From: Candidatus Poribacteria bacterium
GTDB taxonomy: Bacteria > Poribacteria > DTPJ01
DNA: 18,718 bases
Reading direction: 5' to 3'
Assembly (NCBI GenBank): GCA_011334435.1
Contig: DTPJ01000597.1
Coordinates: 1 to 18,718, forward strand
Of the stretch, positions 7,936 to 14,559 are shown one piece after another. Position numbers and translations under genes: made by a program. Position 1 is the first letter of the stretch. Each line of letters begins with the position of its first letter. Below the pieces are notes generated by a model. It was not told the origin of the DNA. It was given only the letters and a program-made list of their open reading frames with translations, and searched no databases.

Positions 7936-8272
7936 CCTGGAAGCAGCAAAATTGCTTTTTGCGAATGGTTATTTCGGATTTTCCGCATCTAGAGCTTATT
8001 ATGCTATGTTTTATGTTGCAGAGGCTTTACTTATTGGAAAGGGAGTGTCTTTCTCAAGACACAGTGCTATTAGCTCTGCCTTTGGAAAATATTTTGTAAA
8101 AACTGGGATCGTATCCTCAAAATTTCATCAATATCTTATTAAGGGTATGGAAGTTAGACATGCTGGCGATTATGGAAAGGCGAGATCGGTAAATTCTGAA
8201 ACTGCCAAAGAACAAATAGTAAATGCGGAAGAATTCTTAAATATGGGGAAGCAATTATTACAAGTAAGTTAA
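7892..8272 (+). pseudogene. HEPN-domain protein, interrupted by a stop at codon 3
   Basis: The frame has ATG at 7892, well spaced (8 bases) from a GAAGG ribosome site, then AAC, then TAA at 7898. From 7901 it continues open for 124 codons as a complete HEPN domain: EQQDLLLQAQNSLEAAKLLF, then ASRAYYAMFYVAEALL, FSRHSAI and RHAGDY. This is the all-alpha partner normally encoded next to an MNT gene. No ATG or GTG start precedes the first helix after the stop. A TTG at 7952 would start after the first helix has begun. The canonical R-x4-6-H RNase motif of some HEPN toxins is not obvious; R-H-A-G-D-Y stands in its place. It is either a single-base nonsense mutation, a sequencing error, or a gene using a rare start. 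Confidence 0.7.
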
Positions 8273-8385
8273 TAAATATTTGAGGATGTTATTGTAAATG
8301 AAATAGAGAGAAATCAATTGGCAATATTAAGAGTTTTAAGATTTTTCAGATCAAAACTGAAAACTTACCAAAAAGGAGTTGACTT

Positions 8386-10059
8386 ATGATAAAAGTTGAT
8401 GGTAATAAAATTTACGCTGACACATTGACATTAAAAGCGGTCTTTGACAACGGGATACTGGTCTCTCTCGTAAGAAAAAGCGATGGACGAGAGTTTATCA
8501 AAATCGGCGAAGAGAAAAAAGTCCCGATGTTTCTTGTCTATTCGGGTCAAGAGATGTCACCATTGAGTGGAGAAGTGGGAGATCAAGTAATCTGCCTGCA
8601 AATCAACGATCATTGTGCAGAAATAAGACTTGACTCTTGGAATGGTGATGGAGTAATAAACATCTCCGAAGACCTTGAGACAGGTGATCTGATCGTTGAG
8701 CCAAGCGGATATGCTTCCCGTCCCGGATTACGAGCATGTCGTTGGATGATAATGGGCATTGATAAAGAGTTAGAGCTTATAGCCCCTTTTTATCAAGGTG
8801 TCCGTCTGCCATTAAATAGCCCTATGATACGAAACTCATATTGGAATTGGCCCATTCGTTGGGAAGCTGGATTAGCTATATTACAGGGAAACGACGGCGG
8901 ATTTTGGGTTCATTGCCAAGATAATCGCTATCGCTACAAAGCCTTAAAGGTTGGGCTTCAAGATAACTCTCAATGTCTCGGTTTTGATACAGATGCTTAC
9001 GGACCTTTGGACAATAATCTAAGTTCTGGTGGGCTTGCTTGGAGAATAAATGTCTATAACGGCGATTGGAAAGTTCCCGCAAGTCAATATCGTGACTGGC
9101 TGATCAGAGGATTTGGGTTGGATAAAGCAAAACGTCCCGATTGGGTGAAAGACATCAGATTTGCTATTAGCTGGTGTCCGACAAATCCTGCGATATTAGA
9201 TGTCCTATCTAAAATACTTAAACCAGAACAGGTATTACTACATTTGCCGAATTGGCGATGTGATCCTTACGATGAAAACTATCCGACGTTTGTCGCAAGC
9301 GAGGCAGGAAAAGCTTTTGTCCAAAAGGCTTTGTCTATGGGATTTCACGTTATGCCACATTGTAATTCTGTTGACATGGATCCCTCTCATCCTGTATATA
9401 ATTATATAAGAGATTTTCAATATCGCTCTTTGGAAAGCAAGAGAGTTGAAGGTTGGACATGGTTTGATGGCAGAGTTAAACCTGTCCCAGAATCTAATGT
9501 CGCAAGGTTAAAGCATCGCGATAAAAAAACGATGATCAAGGTTCACCCTGGATTAGGTATGTGGCGATCCATACTCACAGAGAACGTCCGTTCCGCAGTA
9601 GAGGATTTATCGTTAAACGAAGTTTTTCTTGACGTGACATTATGTTCATGGAATTTGCATAATTGTATAGTAGATAACACTACACCAACAGAGGGAATGA
9701 AACGTCTAATAGCACAGGTAGCAAGTATAAAACCGAATTTAGTTGTTGGCGGTGAAGGACGAAACGAGATCACAATGCAGGAGTTAGGATTTATACAGGC
9801 TCATCTATTCTGGGGTTCTGCTGACAATATGCAGAGGTTGCTGGAAGGTGGGGCATGTCCGTTGAATGAGTTTATGTTTGGGCAATGGTGCAGATCGTTC
9901 GGATACTCAAATCTTGGCGGTAGAAATGCAGAGGAACATCTGAGAATGAAGGTTCATGTCGCATTAGGTGCGATCCCAACAGTGACTATTGGTTCTCCGA
10001 CAGAGCTTGATCAGCCAAATGAGGCGGTTAAAGAGATGTTGGATTTAGCGAGGGCGTAA
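8386..10059 (+). CDS. Predicted TIM-barrel glycoside hydrolase (DUF6259-like)
   Basis: A 557-residue protein with AAGGAG 7 bases before its ATG. The first 240 residues or so look like a beta-sandwich (GGFWVHC and similar strands). From about residue 250, alternating strands and helices suggest a TIM barrel of the kind seen in alpha-galactosidase-like and GH101-like enzymes. Candidate catalytic acids are D416 in VFLDVTLC, at a typical strand-4 position, and E457/E461 in GGEGRNE. I associate the pattern with the DUF6259 family of Planctomycetes-type bacteria; that is recall, not a search. There is no signal peptide, so it probably acts on an imported oligosaccharide. It stands alone on the plus strand, between the MNT/HEPN pair and a repeat-rich gap. 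Confidence 0.6.
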   Translation: MIKVDGNKIYADTLTLKAVFDNGILVSLVRKSDGREFIKIGEEKKVPMFLVYSGQEMSPLSGEVGDQVICLQINDHCAEIRLDSWNGDGVINISEDLETGDLIVEPSGYASRPGLRACRWMIMGIDKELELIAPFYQGVRLPLNSPMIRNSYWNWPIRWEAGLAILQGNDGGFWVHCQDNRYRYKALKVGLQDNSQCLGFDTDAYGPLDNNLSSGGLAWRINVYNGDWKVPASQYRDWLIRGFGLDKAKRPDWVKDIRFAISWCPTNPAILDVLSKILKPEQVLLHLPNWRCDPYDENYPTFVASEAGKAFVQKALSMGFHVMPHCNSVDMDPSHPVYNYIRDFQYRSLESKRVEGWTWFDGRVKPVPESNVARLKHRDKKTMIKVHPGLGMWRSILTENVRSAVEDLSLNEVFLDVTLCSWNLHNCIVDNTTPTEGMKRLIAQVASIKPNLVVGGEGRNEITMQELGFIQAHLFWGSADNMQRLLEGGACPLNEFMFGQWCRSFGYSNLGGRNAEEHLRMKVHVALGAIPTVTIGSPTELDQPNEAVKEMLDLARA

Positions 10060-10066
10060 ATAAAAA

Positions 10067-10230
10067 AATATTGAAATTGTCATTAAGAAGAATATTAAAG
10101 TTGCCATTTTCGCGGAAGAATGTTAAAGTTGTCATTCCCGCGAAAGAACTTTAAAGTTGTCATTCCCGCGAAAGAACTTTAAAGTTGTCATTCCCGCGAA
10201 AGAACTTTAAAGTTGTCATTCCCGCGAAAG
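10067..10230 (+). repeat. Tandem array of about six 28-bp repeats
   Basis: Units start at 10067 (24 bp, degenerate), 10091, 10119, 10147, 10175 and 10203. The last three are identical over 28 bp, the third nearly so, and decay increases toward the left. Each unit contains AAAGTTGTCATTCCCGCG, the left arm of the hairpin element that follows. Units are directly abutted with no spacers, so this is not a CRISPR array. It lies in the gap after the glycosidase gene. Confidence 0.9.
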
Positions 10231-10313
10231 CGGGAATCCATATTATATCTTACTTGGTTAAATGGATTCCTACTGCAGTTTACCCCAAGCGAAAGCCGGG
10301 GCAGGAATGACAA
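10213..10313. repeat. MITE-like element with hairpin and 10-bp terminal inverted repeats
   Basis: TTGTCATTCC (10213-10222) is an exact inverted copy of GGAATGACAA (10304-10313). Inside, 10218-10237 forms a perfect 8-bp stem closed by a GAAA tetraloop. TGGATTCC at about 10263-10270 is complementary to GGAATCCA at 10233-10240, and CCCC/GGGG near 10283-10301 forms another stem. The core has the form ATTCCC-N8-GGGAAT, like the dRS3 repeat of Neisseria and many hairpin repeats in other genomes. It encodes no protein, so if mobile it would depend on a transposase elsewhere. It could also act as an RNA hairpin after transcription from 8386. Confidence 0.7.
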
Positions 10314-10372
10314 GTTCGGGTCGTTTATGGAAATGACATGTTAAGGTCATCTATGAAAATGACGTTATAAGG
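10304..10372. repeat. Right-hand set of imperfect 26-bp repeats in opposite sense
   Basis: AATGAC occurs at 10306, 10332 and 10358, exactly 26 bp apart, inside two imperfect 26-bp units (10321-10346 and 10347-10372) that share about 20 positions. AATGAC is the reverse complement of the GTCATT in the left-hand 28-bp units. The right side therefore looks like a partner array in inverted sense with a different period. Confidence 0.7.
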
Positions 10373-10438
10373 AAACAAAAGAGGTTCAATAACGAAAGAA
10401 GGGGGGATGCTCAGTCAAAGTCAAAAAGTGATGGGAAG

Positions 10439-10462
10439 CAAAATTAAATATCATTAATTTTG
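10439..10462. promoter_or_regulatory. Perfect 9-bp inverted repeat upstream of the LamG gene
   Basis: CAAAATTAA and TTAATTTTG flank a 6-base loop, about 49 bases before the ATG at 10511. It is AT-rich and could be an operator or a weak hairpin. I could not place a convincing promoter next to it. From 10373 to the gene I saw no riboswitch that I recognise. Confidence 0.4.
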
Positions 10463-10510
10463 TTGGCATCTAAACTTTTTAATTCTGTCAAATAAATGGA
10501 GGGATAAAAA

Positions 10511-11290
10511 ATGACGAGATTAATAAAATTATCTCTGGTTATCATTGTGATCACCGCTTTTATGGCTTCTGGAATAGTTAATTCAGCAGGGATTGATCTA
10601 AAAAGATTACTGCTCTTCTATCCATGTGATGAGACTGGCGGTGATACGCTAAAAGATGCGTCAGGCAACGGTTGGCATGGTTCTGCTCCGGGTGCTAAAT
10701 GGGAAAAAGGTGTCTTTAACAACGCTGTTCGTCTAACAAAAGTTAATAGCGAAGTTAAAGGGGATATAATAAGTTCAACAGCTAAAACTGGTGAAATATC
10801 CATAATGTGCTGGTTCAAAATGTATGCCCATTCCACATATAACGGTCTTGTTTCCATTGCAAATTCATCATGTGACGCATCATGCTGTTACCGCCTTATG
10901 GTTAATCCCGGGAAAAATCCATTTTGGAACGCAGGACATCATGTAGACAAAAGCCTTGCTAATTTCACTTTTGATCTAAACAAATGGTATCATTATGCTT
11001 TAGTTGCAAATGGTAATGAAGATCTAATTTTTGTTGACGGAAAACTCATCGGTAAGCAAGCAGAGGGATTCAAACTTCCCGAACTTGTTCCTGTCACTGT
11101 CTATGTTGGAACGGGTGAAAGCCCCAGTGCTTGGCGAGTAGAGGACTCTGCCATAGATGAGGTCATGATCTGGGATAAAGCCTTAACAGAAAATGAGATA
11201 AATGAAGTTATGAAAGGTTCAAAAGTCTTTATGGCTGTTTCTGCTATGGGCAAACTTGCCACGACATGGGCTAAAATGAAAGTGGAGTAA
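10511..11290 (+). CDS. Secreted LamG/concanavalin-like protein with a C-terminal tail motif
   Basis: A 259-residue protein with GGAGGG before its ATG. Residues 1 to about 26 are a signal peptide: basic MTRLIK, a hydrophobic core, and cleavage near NSA-G. A single LamG-type jelly roll follows, with the typical D-x-SGNGWHG near 49-57, ISIMCWF, WYHYALV with FVDGKLIG, and the closing IDEVMIWDKALTENEI. Such domains bind glycans or proteins outside the cytoplasm. Four cysteines (one in YPCDE, three in SCDASCC) may form disulfides or bind metal. After the domain comes a 19-residue tail, MAVSAMGKLATTWAKMKVE, which shares spacing and key residues with the end of the CBM9-like protein at 13021-13797. 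No enzyme motif is seen. A terminator follows. Confidence 0.8.
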   Translation: MTRLIKLSLVIIVITAFMASGIVNSAGIDLKRLLLFYPCDETGGDTLKDASGNGWHGSAPGAKWEKGVFNNAVRLTKVNSEVKGDIISSTAKTGEISIMCWFKMYAHSTYNGLVSIANSSCDASCCYRLMVNPGKNPFWNAGHHVDKSLANFTFDLNKWYHYALVANGNEDLIFVDGKLIGKQAEGFKLPELVPVTVYVGTGESPSAWRVEDSAIDEVMIWDKALTENEINEVMKGSKVFMAVSAMGKLATTWAKMKVE

Positions 11291-11300
11291 ATAATTAACC

Positions 11301-11331
11301 AAAGTGGGAGAAATTTCGAAACTCCCACTTT
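11301..11331 (+). terminator. Hairpin terminator after the LamG gene
   Basis: AAAGTGGGAG (11301-11310) pairs perfectly with CTCCCACTTT (11322-11331) across an 11-base loop that itself contains TTTCGAAA. The tail after it is TTTATT, so the U-tract is short. It starts 10 bases past the LamG stop and ends just before the hicB ribosome site. Confidence 0.65.
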
Positions 11332-11347
11332 ATTGAAGGAAATTATA

Positions 11348-11641
11348 ATGCGAAGTTTTACCTGTCTTGTAAAAAAAGAGGGAAATCATTATGCCTCTTT
11401 ATGTGTGGAACTTGATGTAGCTTCTTGCGGAAATACCAAAAAGGAGGCTATAGAAGGTTTGAAGAATGCAATAGAAGCATATATTGAATATATGATCTCA
11501 GAAGGCAGAGATGATGAGATTTATCGCCCTGTTCCAATGAGCGAATTAAGGGATTTCATTTTTCCCAAATGTGATATTTATGAGCAATCTTTGAAAGCTA
11601 TTTCACTGGAACTTGAATATGCCAACCAATCTATCAAGTAA
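11348..11641 (+). CDS. hicB: HicB-type antitoxin
   Basis: A 97-residue protein of the HicB family: YASLCVELDVASCGNTKKEAIEGLKNAIEAYIEY is covered by the HicB core pattern, a degenerate RNase-H-like fold that binds and blocks the HicA toxin. Key marks are C-x-ELD near 19-23, G near 28 and the EA-x3-L helix. I chose ATG 11348, 7 bases after AAGGA, over the TTG at 11333. The C-terminal part could hold a short DNA-binding tail. The hicA frame begins inside the last 23 bases of hicB, giving the hicB-hicA order seen in part of the family. The antitoxin frame is intact although the toxin frame is not. Confidence 0.75.
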   Translation: MRSFTCLVKKEGNHYASLCVELDVASCGNTKKEAIEGLKNAIEAYIEYMISEGRDDEIYRPVPMSELRDFIFPKCDIYEQSLKAISLELEYANQSIK

Positions 11642-11852
11642 AGATGTAGCTTGGATATTAAGCCAAATAGGAATTACTCTGAAAAGGCATGGCAAAGAGG
11701 ATGTTTATTCTGGAGAATATCAAGGAAAAAATAGAGTTGTTATTGTTCCATGAAATAAAAAGATCATACCAAAAGGGACATTGAGTTCAATTTGGCGGCA
11801 AGCTGGAATTACAAATGAAATTGCTGATGAAATTTGGAGAAAAAAGTGTTAA
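11619..11852 (+). pseudogene. hicA: HicA-type toxin interrupted by an in-frame TGA
   Basis: From ATG 11619 the frame gives MPTNLSSKDVAWILSQIGI, then RVVIVP, a TGA at 11751, and continues with NKKIIPKGTLSSIWRQAGIT to a TAA at 11850. Both halves match the small double-stranded-RNA-binding-like HicA fold; the second carries the conserved K-x-GTL-x-SI-x-RQAGI helix. Family members usually have Arg or Asn-His after VTVP, so a CGA-to-TGA change explains the stop. The conserved His expected after the first helices is also not obvious (RHGKEDVY). TGA ends other genes here, so recoding is unlikely. The 44-residue product would lack the second half and should be inactive as an mRNA interferase. Confidence 0.7.
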
Positions 11853-11877
11853 TTTACATAAAGAGGAGTGAATATCT

Positions 11878-12906
11878 ATGAGAGTTCTAGTAACTGGTGC
11901 TAGCGGTCAGGTCGGATGTAGGCTTGTCAGACAATTGTTATCTAATAACTACGAAGTAAGGGCGGTCATTATGCCTGATGACCCAAATAAAAGCAGACTT
12001 GACGGGCTTGATATAGAGATTATAGAAGGGAATTTACTTGATGTATCTTTATGTGAAAAGATTATTGATAAAGCCCCTTATATTATCCATACCGCAAACC
12101 TTGTGTCGCCACTGCCCGGTATGTCTGAAACGGATTTTTTCAATAATAACGTTATGAACACATTTAATCTGGTAAATTCTGCGTCAAAGATAGCTGATAA
12201 AATAATGCGATTTGTCTATATAAGTTCATCAGCGGTTTATCCAAACGACGCACATTTAATAGCACCCGTCTATAATCCGATTGACGAGATGCACCCGTTA
12301 CGTCCAGAAGGTCCTTATGCTATCGGAAAATTGGTCTGTGAGGAGATAGTCAAAGGATACACAAGACAAACAGGTCTTCTTTCAACGATACTTCGCCCTT
12401 CGGGTATATGTTCAGGGACAGCGATATTAGATAGATGGTCAGTTGGGTTCGTATGTAATATTTTAAAAGCAGGTCAAAGTAACCCAAGAAGCAGTCTCTA
12501 TATGCCAGATGGTCAAGAACTATGGAAGGAGCCTGAGTTACACGCCTTATCAAAAGATCAGCCATGTGCAGTGATTGACAAATACAAAGCTCCGTGGGTC
12601 TATCAACCAGTTGATGCCCGTGATGTGGCTCATGCCTGTATATGTGCTATTGAAAGCAAGTCCGATCCGGGGTCAGTCTTTAATATCAGTGCTCCCGAAC
12701 CGATACCGTTTACACAGGCAGCAGAGATAATATCTCAGATAAATGGAATCCCTGTTCTGAATTGGCAATTGCCCGTAAGATGGATATACGATCTGAATAA
12801 TATAAGGGCAAGATATGCGATCAACTATCAGCCCAAATGGGGCATTAAAGAGATGGTTGAATCTGCAATGGCTGTTAAGCGAGGCGAATCAGACGGAATG
12901 ATGTAG
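11878..12906 (+). CDS. NAD-dependent epimerase/dehydratase (extended SDR)
   Basis: A 342-residue protein with GAGGAG 9 bases before its ATG. The N-terminal TGASGQVG (6-13) is the Rossmann motif of extended short-chain dehydrogenases. SSS at 116-118 and Y147-x3-K151 in PYAIGK give the catalytic Ser-Tyr-Lys triad. The central and C-terminal parts (LRPSGICSG near 173, DARDVAHACICAIE near 247) follow the usual pattern of sugar epimerases, dehydratases and 3-beta-hydroxysteroid-dehydrogenase-like enzymes. In this carbohydrate setting a nucleotide-sugar epimerase or a sugar/polyol dehydrogenase is likely. The substrate cannot be read from sequence. It follows the broken hicA by 25 bases. Confidence 0.8.
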   Translation: MRVLVTGASGQVGCRLVRQLLSNNYEVRAVIMPDDPNKSRLDGLDIEIIEGNLLDVSLCEKIIDKAPYIIHTANLVSPLPGMSETDFFNNNVMNTFNLVNSASKIADKIMRFVYISSSAVYPNDAHLIAPVYNPIDEMHPLRPEGPYAIGKLVCEEIVKGYTRQTGLLSTILRPSGICSGTAILDRWSVGFVCNILKAGQSNPRSSLYMPDGQELWKEPELHALSKDQPCAVIDKYKAPWVYQPVDARDVAHACICAIESKSDPGSVFNISAPEPIPFTQAAEIISQINGIPVLNWQLPVRWIYDLNNIRARYAINYQPKWGIKEMVESAMAVKRGESDGMM

Positions 12907-13020
12907 TGTTTCACCAGATCAATTAAATTTTTATTTTAACCAAGCAAAAGAGAGGAGGAAAATTATCATTTAACAAGTAATAATTAAGTTCTTAAAAAAT
13001 GTCAAGAAAGGAGAGGTAAA

Positions 13021-13797
13021 ATGTTAGCAAAAAAAGTTATCTTTACTTTATTTGTCTTATTATTGGCATCTAATTTAGCTTTTTCTGCTCCACCAGCAAA
13101 GCATCCAAAAACTAACGAACAATTGATAGTAAAATGCCTAAAAGGGACTGCAAAAATTGACGGCAATCTCAATGAATGGCAACTAAATTTTATGCAACCA
13201 GCGGTGCTTGATACAAAAGAACAGATATTTTTAGGACAAGGATTTTGGGACGGACCGAAGGATTGTAGCGGTAGCTTTTATCTGATGTGGGATGACAAAA
13301 ATATATATATAGCTGTCATCGTTAAAGATGATAAAATATCAATGAACAAAGCCGGTGGGGATATATGGAATGCTGATGCCATAGAGATATTTTTCTCAAC
13401 AACCAACGCTGTTGCTGGACATGCTGAACATTATCAGTATGGATTTAATGCAAACAATCAAAAATGGAACTGGTGCAATATGGATGGTGCAGGAAGCAAA
13501 GAACCTGATTACTTACAGATAGCATCATCAAAAACCGCAGATGGCTATATCTGTGAAGCATCTGTGGAATATAAGCAGATGAAAAGCCTGGATTTCAAGG
13601 TTGGTAACTCTATCGGATTTCATCCAGTAATTGATGATACTGAAGCTGTGGATAGAGAAATACAAATAACTTGGACTGGACGAGAGGCACACGATCAAAG
13701 TCAAGGATTTGGATATATGAACTTGACAAATGAAACAGCGGCGGTTAACTCCAAAGGTAAAGCGACATTGACATGGGGAGCGATCAAAAGTCAATGA
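13021..13797 (+). CDS. Secreted CBM9-like sugar-binding protein with the same C-terminal tail motif
   Basis: A 258-residue protein with AAAGGAGAGG before its ATG. Residues 1 to about 22 are a signal peptide (MLAKKVIF, then a hydrophobic core to LAFSA). The rest is one beta-sandwich resembling carbohydrate-binding module family 9: IDGNLNEWQ near 47-55, YLMWDDKNIYIAVIVKDD and DIWNADAIEIFFS are the diagnostic blocks. CBM9 domains bind the reducing ends of sugars; this protein probably acts at the cell surface or outside. The last 19 residues, AAVNSKGKATLTWGAIKSQ, parallel the tail of the LamG protein. The stop codon overlaps the start of queC in an ATGA, so the two are translationally coupled. 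Confidence 0.75.
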   Translation: MLAKKVIFTLFVLLLASNLAFSAPPAKHPKTNEQLIVKCLKGTAKIDGNLNEWQLNFMQPAVLDTKEQIFLGQGFWDGPKDCSGSFYLMWDDKNIYIAVIVKDDKISMNKAGGDIWNADAIEIFFSTTNAVAGHAEHYQYGFNANNQKWNWCNMDGAGSKEPDYLQIASSKTADGYICEASVEYKQMKSLDFKVGNSIGFHPVIDDTEAVDREIQITWTGREAHDQSQGFGYMNLTNETAAVNSKGKATLTWGAIKSQ

Positions 13798-14468
13798 AAG
13801 AATTGGCAATAGCATTAGTCAGTGGAGGTATGGACAGTTGCGTCTCTGCTGCAATTGCTAAACAAAATTATGAACTTGCCTTTCTCCACGTCAATTATGG
13901 ACAAAGGACAGAGATAAGGGAATTACAAGCATTTAACGATATAGCAGATTATTATGATGTTAAAAAAAGGCTTGTCGTTAGTATAGAATATCTTAAATCT
14001 ATAGGAGGATCAAGCCTTACAGATGATAATATTCCCGTAAGCATAGCAGACCTAAATAGCAAAAATATACCTACGTCTTATGTGCCTTTTAGAAATACAC
14101 ATCTTTTGGCAATAGCGGTATCTTGGGCGGAGGTTATCGGTGCTGTTAAGATTTTTATCGGTGCTGTTGAAGAAGATAGTTCAGGTTATCCAGATTGCCG
14201 AAAGGAATATTATCATGCTTTTAATAAGCTCATAGAGGTTGGGACAAAACCTGAGACACATATAGAGGTCGTTACTCCGCTTATAGATATGAAAAAACAT
14301 GAGATAGTTAAAAAAGGTATTGAATTAAACGCCCCTTTACATCTGACTTGGTCATGTTATAAAAATAATGATGTTGCTTGTGGCGTATGTGATAGTTGTG
14401 CTTTAAGGCTCAGAGGCTTCAAAAATGCAGGAGTAAAAGACCCTATAAAATATGCTATAACTATCTAA
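13794..14468 (+). CDS. queC: 7-cyano-7-deazaguanine (preQ0) synthase
   Basis: QueC converts 7-carboxy-7-deazaguanine, ammonia and ATP to preQ0 for queuosine (tRNA) or deazaguanine DNA modification. The 224-residue product, a usual size, has the PP-loop SGGMDS (10-15), HVNYGQR (32-38), PFRNT (98-102), the GYPDCR block (131-136) and the zinc site C188-x7-C196-x2-C199-x2-C202. I chose ATG 13794: it begins right at the ATP-binding strand, as in the family, and overlaps the previous stop as ATGA. A longer in-frame start at 13773 lies inside the upstream gene. No other queuosine or dpd gene is nearby. Coupling to a secreted CBM9-like protein is unexpected. Confidence 0.93.
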   Translation: MKELAIALVSGGMDSCVSAAIAKQNYELAFLHVNYGQRTEIRELQAFNDIADYYDVKKRLVVSIEYLKSIGGSSLTDDNIPVSIADLNSKNIPTSYVPFRNTHLLAIAVSWAEVIGAVKIFIGAVEEDSSGYPDCRKEYYHAFNKLIEVGTKPETHIEVVTPLIDMKKHEIVKKGIELNAPLHLTWSCYKNNDVACGVCDSCALRLRGFKNAGVKDPIKYAITI

Positions 14469-14474
14469 ATAAAA

Positions 14475-14524
14475 AGTGACAAGTAAGACGGAAATATCAA
14501 ATTTATTCCGAATTGCTTGTCACT
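14475..14524. terminator. Terminator hairpin between convergent queC and the GH116 gene
   Basis: AGTGACAAG (14475-14483) pairs perfectly with CTTGTCACT (14516-14524), and CGGAA/TTCCG forms an inner stem. On the minus strand the stem is followed by a T-rich tract (TTTTATTTA), a canonical intrinsic terminator for the GH116 gene. On the plus strand the tail (ATGTTTGTT) is weaker, so queC may be only partly terminated here. Confidence 0.75.
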
Positions 14525-14559
14525 ATGTTTGTTGATAAAATCTTTACAAATCTGCTTAA

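Noticed and set aside
8343..8363. Hairpin TTTTCAG/CTGAAAA upstream of the TIM-barrel gene as a terminator or riboswitch
   Set aside because: It has a weak AT-rich 7-bp stem with no T-tract after it and matches no riboswitch I recognise.
10067..10230. CRISPR array
   Set aside because: The 28-bp units directly abut one another with no unique spacers, and no cas gene is nearby.
10463..10480. Sigma-54 promoter starting at TTGGCA upstream of the LamG gene
   Set aside because: The -12 GC element is absent at the required distance.
11751..11753. TGA recoded as an amino acid
   Set aside because: Other genes in the window end at TGA, and only hicA would need recoding.
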